Below, one piece after another: positions 60,291 to 64,000 of a stretch of 64,000 bases of DNA. The translations under genes were made by a program, and so were the position numbers. The first letter of the stretch is position 1, and every line of letters begins with the position of its first letter. The notes under the pieces are model-generated. The model was not told the DNA's origin, searched no databases, and saw only the letters and a list, made by a program, of their open reading frames with translations. This stretch comes from Linanthus parryae (lineage: Eukaryota; Streptophyta; Magnoliopsida; Ericales; Polemoniaceae). The stretch covers positions 5,729,501 to 5,793,500 of the forward strand of contig JALGPY010000005.1 of assembly GCA_023055425.1 (NCBI GenBank), written 5' to 3'.

Positions 60291-63045
60291 TGCAACACCC
60301 CACCCGATTCGCAAGGCCGGCCGGGCCCCACGTTCGGAAGAAATGTCTCCGCCCGAGGTGATGAGCCTCATTGGGAACGGATAAGGATCGTCGGTTCACA
60401 GCTAGTACAACCATCGATAACATTTCAAAACTTCAAATTACAACTTTTACAGTTTCCATAAATACAAACAGTGATAATCTTTTGAAAATCAATGAATACA
60501 CTTTTAGGTGAGATAATATACTATGTGATAATCCAACTAGCAAGCTTTCCTGTCCAAAGTGTCGTGAACGTTTCCCCCACCTCGATAGCCAACCTGCGGT
60601 TTTAAAATAGCAAAAGCCGACGCAGTTTTTACAGAAAATAGTCAGCAAACGGCTGAGTAAGCTAACACCCATAGCACGTAAACAGATGATGAAGCATGTA
60701 ACAGGAATAACCAATTCGCTGATAAATAAATATCAAAACTCGCGGGAAAAGCGTTCACAACTGATTCGGTGTGTCCAACCTCGTAACGATCTCAAATTTC
60801 GAATTCCGACCCGAAGATGTGGTCCATCTCGGGAAATCACTGATATTAGCAAGTTACAATATTACTTTAATCTCAAGATATCTCATACCAATATGAATCG
60901 AGTCCAGAAATTCAATTTAGCAAAGAGTTGATACGGGGCGTGACCATATCCAATCCACAACCTCTTTCTCATATGTGCAAAAGCACTACCACAACCATAA
61001 CTCAATCACAGGAGGTTCGCACCACAGCGCCCCATAACCATATCATAATCAAAAGGAGGTCAGAGCCTCATAATCTCATAATCTCATAACAGTAACCAAC
61101 ACAATATGTCAGAAATGTATCGTATCAGGGATATGGCACAAACCCACGCACAACGGCTTTCCACTTTACATAATTACCAATTTTTATTCAAGGTGTAGAA
61201 TCGTGTAAGGAGCTCCGAACAAAAAGCCGGTGTGGCAAAAATAATAATAATCGATGTACGATTGAGAGAGATATTCAGATTCGACCAAAAAGTGAGCGGT
61301 GTGCTACTCTTGGTAACCGAGGCAACAATTTGAAATTTCGTACTTCCAATCCAATGACGTGGCCCGTCTTGGGGAATCACTTTTACAAGTTATTTCACAA
61401 TATCATTTAGATGTTTCACTTTCGGATTGTTATTTAGATTTGGATACCAATTTCAAACGAGACTACAAAGAGGAGTACTTCAAAATAAATAAACAACTCA
61501 AATAAATCAAGTACGGTAGCAATTTCACAAATAACTCACGCGATACGCGAAATGAAAGAAAGGCACACGAGGCTAGGCATATTAACTTACCAATAATCCA
61601 AGCATGTCCTAGAAGTCGTCTTGTCTACGAAAACGTCATCTACAAATCGGAGCTTGTAACTTAATATAAACTCAACAAATATACAAACTATATATTTCTA
61701 GATCCCTTTTATTTTTCTCAAGACAATACTAATTTTAACTTATTTATAAACCCAAAAACATATTTTCTTTAATATTGTTTACCCCCAAAAATAATTTTAT
61801 AAATAATAATCTATAAAAACTAATTTTATAAATGAATCTGAAATTAAAAATTATATTTAGTATCCAAAAGTTTCTGAAATGACAACTGCCTCCCCCAAAG
61901 TTTCTGAAACGACATTATAACCCCCTGAAAACTTTCTGAAAAAGACACTTTAACCCCCCTAAACATGAAAATTCAAACTAACCGATTGAAACATGGATTG
62001 GAGGCCTTAAAACTTGATTTTGATTACTAAAAACAACTCAGGGGAAGATTTCAAGCATACCCATATCAAATTTCGCGAGAAACGGTCAAGAATTCGGACG
62101 GGTCAAGATCGCCGTCGGGTCGCCGGAGGTGGAGCTTTCGCCGTGGCTTCTACGGCTGTTCTTGGCCTCGGTTGAGGCCTCCATCAGCCTAGTCGGACCT
62201 CCAGGAGGCTAGGGGGATAGGTGGAAGGGTCTGGATCGTCTCGGTTGAACTCCGGCGAGTTCTTCGTCGGAAACAATGGTGGTCGCCGGCGGTGTAGGGG
62301 CTGCTGCTGCTGTTTCTGCGGCTCTGTCTCCTTCAGGTGGGTTTATCGAGCAAGATAGAGAGGGGAGAGAGCGAGAGAACAGTGGGAAGTGGGAGAGATG
62401 GGTGGCCGTGAAGGTGGCTGCCATTTTTGCCGGCGGGTTCTCGTCGGAAAGGCAACGGCGTTGTTGCCGCTGCTGCTGCTGCTGCGCCTGCTGCTGCGGG
62501 TGTTCTGAGAGGAAGAGAGAGAGAGCTAGCTTGAGGTGGTGGCGGTCGTGTTTGGGTGTTCTCGGTGGTGGTGGGTCGGGGTGGCGTTCGTTGGAGATGG
62601 CAGCGGCAAGGCCGCTGCCGCTGCTGCCTCTTGCTGCGTCCGACGTACAGAACAGAGGAGGGAGAGATGGTGGGTGAGAGGGGGTGAGAGCAGAGAGGGA
62701 GATGGTGGTGATGATGGCGTGGTCGCCGGAGATGGTGGTGGTGGCGGGCTGCCTTTTTGCAGCTGCTTCCGCTGCTGTTGTTGCCGTTGTTTCTGGGCAG
62801 AGAGGGGTGAGACAGAGGGAAAGAGATGGCGTTGGGGGTGGTGGTGTTGTCTTGGGTGGGTTTTGCCGAAGGGGAGGAGAAGGAGGAGACTTAAAGGGGA
62901 AGAGGGTGGAGAGAGAGACGGGTGAGAGTGATAGAAGAGAATGTTGGGGATTGGGAAGCATCTTGGGGGTTGTGAGGGTGTTGGGGAATGGAGGGAGTCT
63001 CGGGGGTGGTGGTGAGTTGTTTGCCGAAGGAGGAGAAGAAATAGG

Positions 63046-63090
<45 letters not shown>

Positions 63091-63336
63091 GTGAGAGAGA
63101 GAGGTGTACGGGAGTGAGAGAGAGAGAGAAAACAACTCCCTAAGTAAGTTTCTAGTAAAAGACAAATACATCCCCCCTAATTCTCATATACTTTATCTAT
63201 AACCCCCAACTTAACCATTTATTATTATCAAAAAAAAAATACAAATACCTCCCCACTAGCTAATTATTTTTGGAAATAAGTGATTAACTTTACGGAAAAT
63301 ACATCAAAATATTCAGAAAAGATACGGGGTGTTACA
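60291..63336 (-). repeat. Complete 3' LTR, 3046 bp
   Basis: Bounded by TGCAACACCCC at the left and GGGGTGTTACA at the right (plus strand). It contains a CT/GA-rich region and a GA microsatellite (63045-63090). A 320-codon minus-strand ORF (63171-62209) falls in it but is Ser/Pro/Gln low-complexity sequence. Confidence 0.85.
63045..63090. repeat. (GA)n microsatellite
   Basis: More than 20 uninterrupted GA units within the LTR, on the minus strand a CT run. Confidence 0.95.
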
Positions 63337-63412
63337 TCCTTCCCCCCTTAAAGAAAGCTTCGTCCTCGATGCTAGGGTCGCTAAGTCTCAGAAAGGTTCT
63401 AACTTCAACGTA
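63337..63412 (-). pseudogene. Residual 3' end of gypsy pol plus polypurine tract
   Basis: The minus strand reads VRYVEVRTFLRLSDPSIEDE and then AFFKGGRM, followed by a TAA formed at the LTR edge. IEDEAFFKGGRM is the conserved C-terminal end of many plant Ty3/gypsy polyproteins. The purine run AAGGGGGGAAGGA (63337-63351) is the polypurine tract next to the 3' LTR. A stop codon just upstream shows that the rest of pol is deleted. Confidence 0.8.
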
Positions 63413-63625
63413 CCTCACTTAACGTTTCGTCAAATAAGCAAGTATGTAGCAGATAATCAATAAGCAGCAAATAGCAACTATACCCGACATATAAAGACTT
63501 AAGCTATCCCGCAATCCCCGGCTAGTTCAATTTTATTACCGGTTTTAGTTGTCCTATATCCATTTTAATTTTGAAAAATCTCTTTTTAGTTGGAACCGAA
63601 GGGTCGTACTAACTTAGAACCGTCG

Positions 63626-63637
63626 GCTCTGATACCA
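63626..63637 (-). other. Primer-binding site (initiator-Met tRNA)
   Basis: The minus strand reads TGGTATCAGAGC two bases after the end of the 5' LTR, the standard plant tRNA-iMet priming sequence. Confidence 0.9.
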
Positions 63638-63639
63638 TA

Positions 63640-64000
63640 TGCAACACCCCACCCGATTCGCAAGGCCGGCCGGGCCCCACGTTCGGAAGAAATGTCTCCG
63701 CCCGAGGTGATGAGCCTCATTGGGAACGGATAAGGATCGTCGGTTCACAGCTAGTACAACCATCGATAACATTTCAAAACTTCAAATTACAACTTTTACA
63801 GTTTCCATAAATACAAACAGTGATAATCTTTTGAAAATCAATGAATACACTTTTAGGTGAGATAATATACTATGTGATAATCCAACTAGCAAGCTTTCCT
63901 GTCCAAAGTGTCGTGAACGTTTCCCCCACCTCGATAGCCAACCTGCGGTTTTAAAATAGCAAAAGCCGACGCAGTTTTTACAGAAAATAGTCAGCAAACG
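63640..64000 (-). repeat. Start of second LTR (5' LTR in element orientation), cut by window end
   Basis: Identical by eye to 60291-60651 over all 361 visible bases. Confidence 0.9.

Larger units (their letters stand above)
60291..64000 (-). mobile_element. Ty3/gypsy derivative with about 3-kb LTRs and 303-bp interior
   Basis: Minus-strand LTR retrotransposon. One complete LTR is 60291-63336, the interior is 63337-63639, and the second LTR starts at 63640 and runs off the window. On the minus strand the LTR begins TGTAACACCCCGTATC and ends GGGGTGTTGCA. The interior keeps a primer-binding site (TGGTATCAGAGC, complement of 63626-63637), a short tail of gypsy pol and a polypurine tract. Gag and nearly all of pol are absent, so the element is non-autonomous. 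The 361 bp of the two LTRs visible here appear identical, so insertion is very recent. The 5 bp before the left border are GGATT; the matching TSD lies outside the window. Confidence 0.85.

Noticed and set aside
62209..63171. 320-codon minus-strand ORF
   Set aside because: Ser/Pro/Leu/Gln low-complexity translation of CT-rich LTR DNA, with no domain; lies wholly inside the LTR.

Overview
This window is nuclear DNA from a flowering plant, probably a eudicot. The evidence is interrupted genes with GT-AG introns (ribosomal protein S18, a LEA D-34/SMP protein), plant-specific families (OVATE, DUF1985), an AT-rich background, and dense transposon debris: L1-type LINEs, Ty1/copia and Ty3/gypsy LTR elements, and hAT, MULE, Tourist-like and Stowaway-like elements. 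The species cannot be fixed from sequence alone. There is no bacterial, organellar, viral or CRISPR content.

Host genes are sparse. They are RPS18 (2166-4847, +, four exons, the first only the ATG), an OVATE family protein (19279-19938, -, one exon), a LEA D-34-type seed maturation protein (25630-28292, -, three exons) and an HSP20-like protein (51541-52020, -, one exon). A broken partial copy of the HSP20-like gene lies at 55049-55672. A DUF1985 gene (55931-58384, +) carries a frameshift and loses its 3' part to a transposon.

Layout: 1-2100 holds a foldback MULE and a duplicated promoter segment in front of RPS18. 5.1-11 kb is MITE territory, with a Pack-MULE (6148-7787, exact 9-bp target duplication) nested in an older element. 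11386-17985 is a hAT-type element split by a full-length L1 LINE (11494-17208) whose two ORFs are both open. 17.6-19.2 kb has three copies of one Stowaway-like MITE; a fourth lies at 32940. The LEA gene has a Tourist-like MITE in its first intron. 28.9-30.5 kb holds a decayed LINE and two short retroposons with target duplications. 37164-41691 is a young non-autonomous LTR retrotransposon with almost identical LTRs and no coding interior. 42-49 kb is nested MITEs, two damaged LINE copies and a hAT element containing a solo LTR. 53.8-55.7 kb joins a copia gag remnant to the HSP20-like duplication. 58.4-64 kb is a Ty3/gypsy derivative with about 3-kb LTRs and an interior of only about 300 bp, inserted into an older copy of its own LTR and running off the window.

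The host genes have unrelated functions and do not form a pathway. The most interesting content is the transposon architecture: the long-LTR, minimal-interior element, the Pack-MULE, the intact LINE, and the HSP20-like duplication with a 32-bp repeat at its borders. I found no convincing new multi-gene system.
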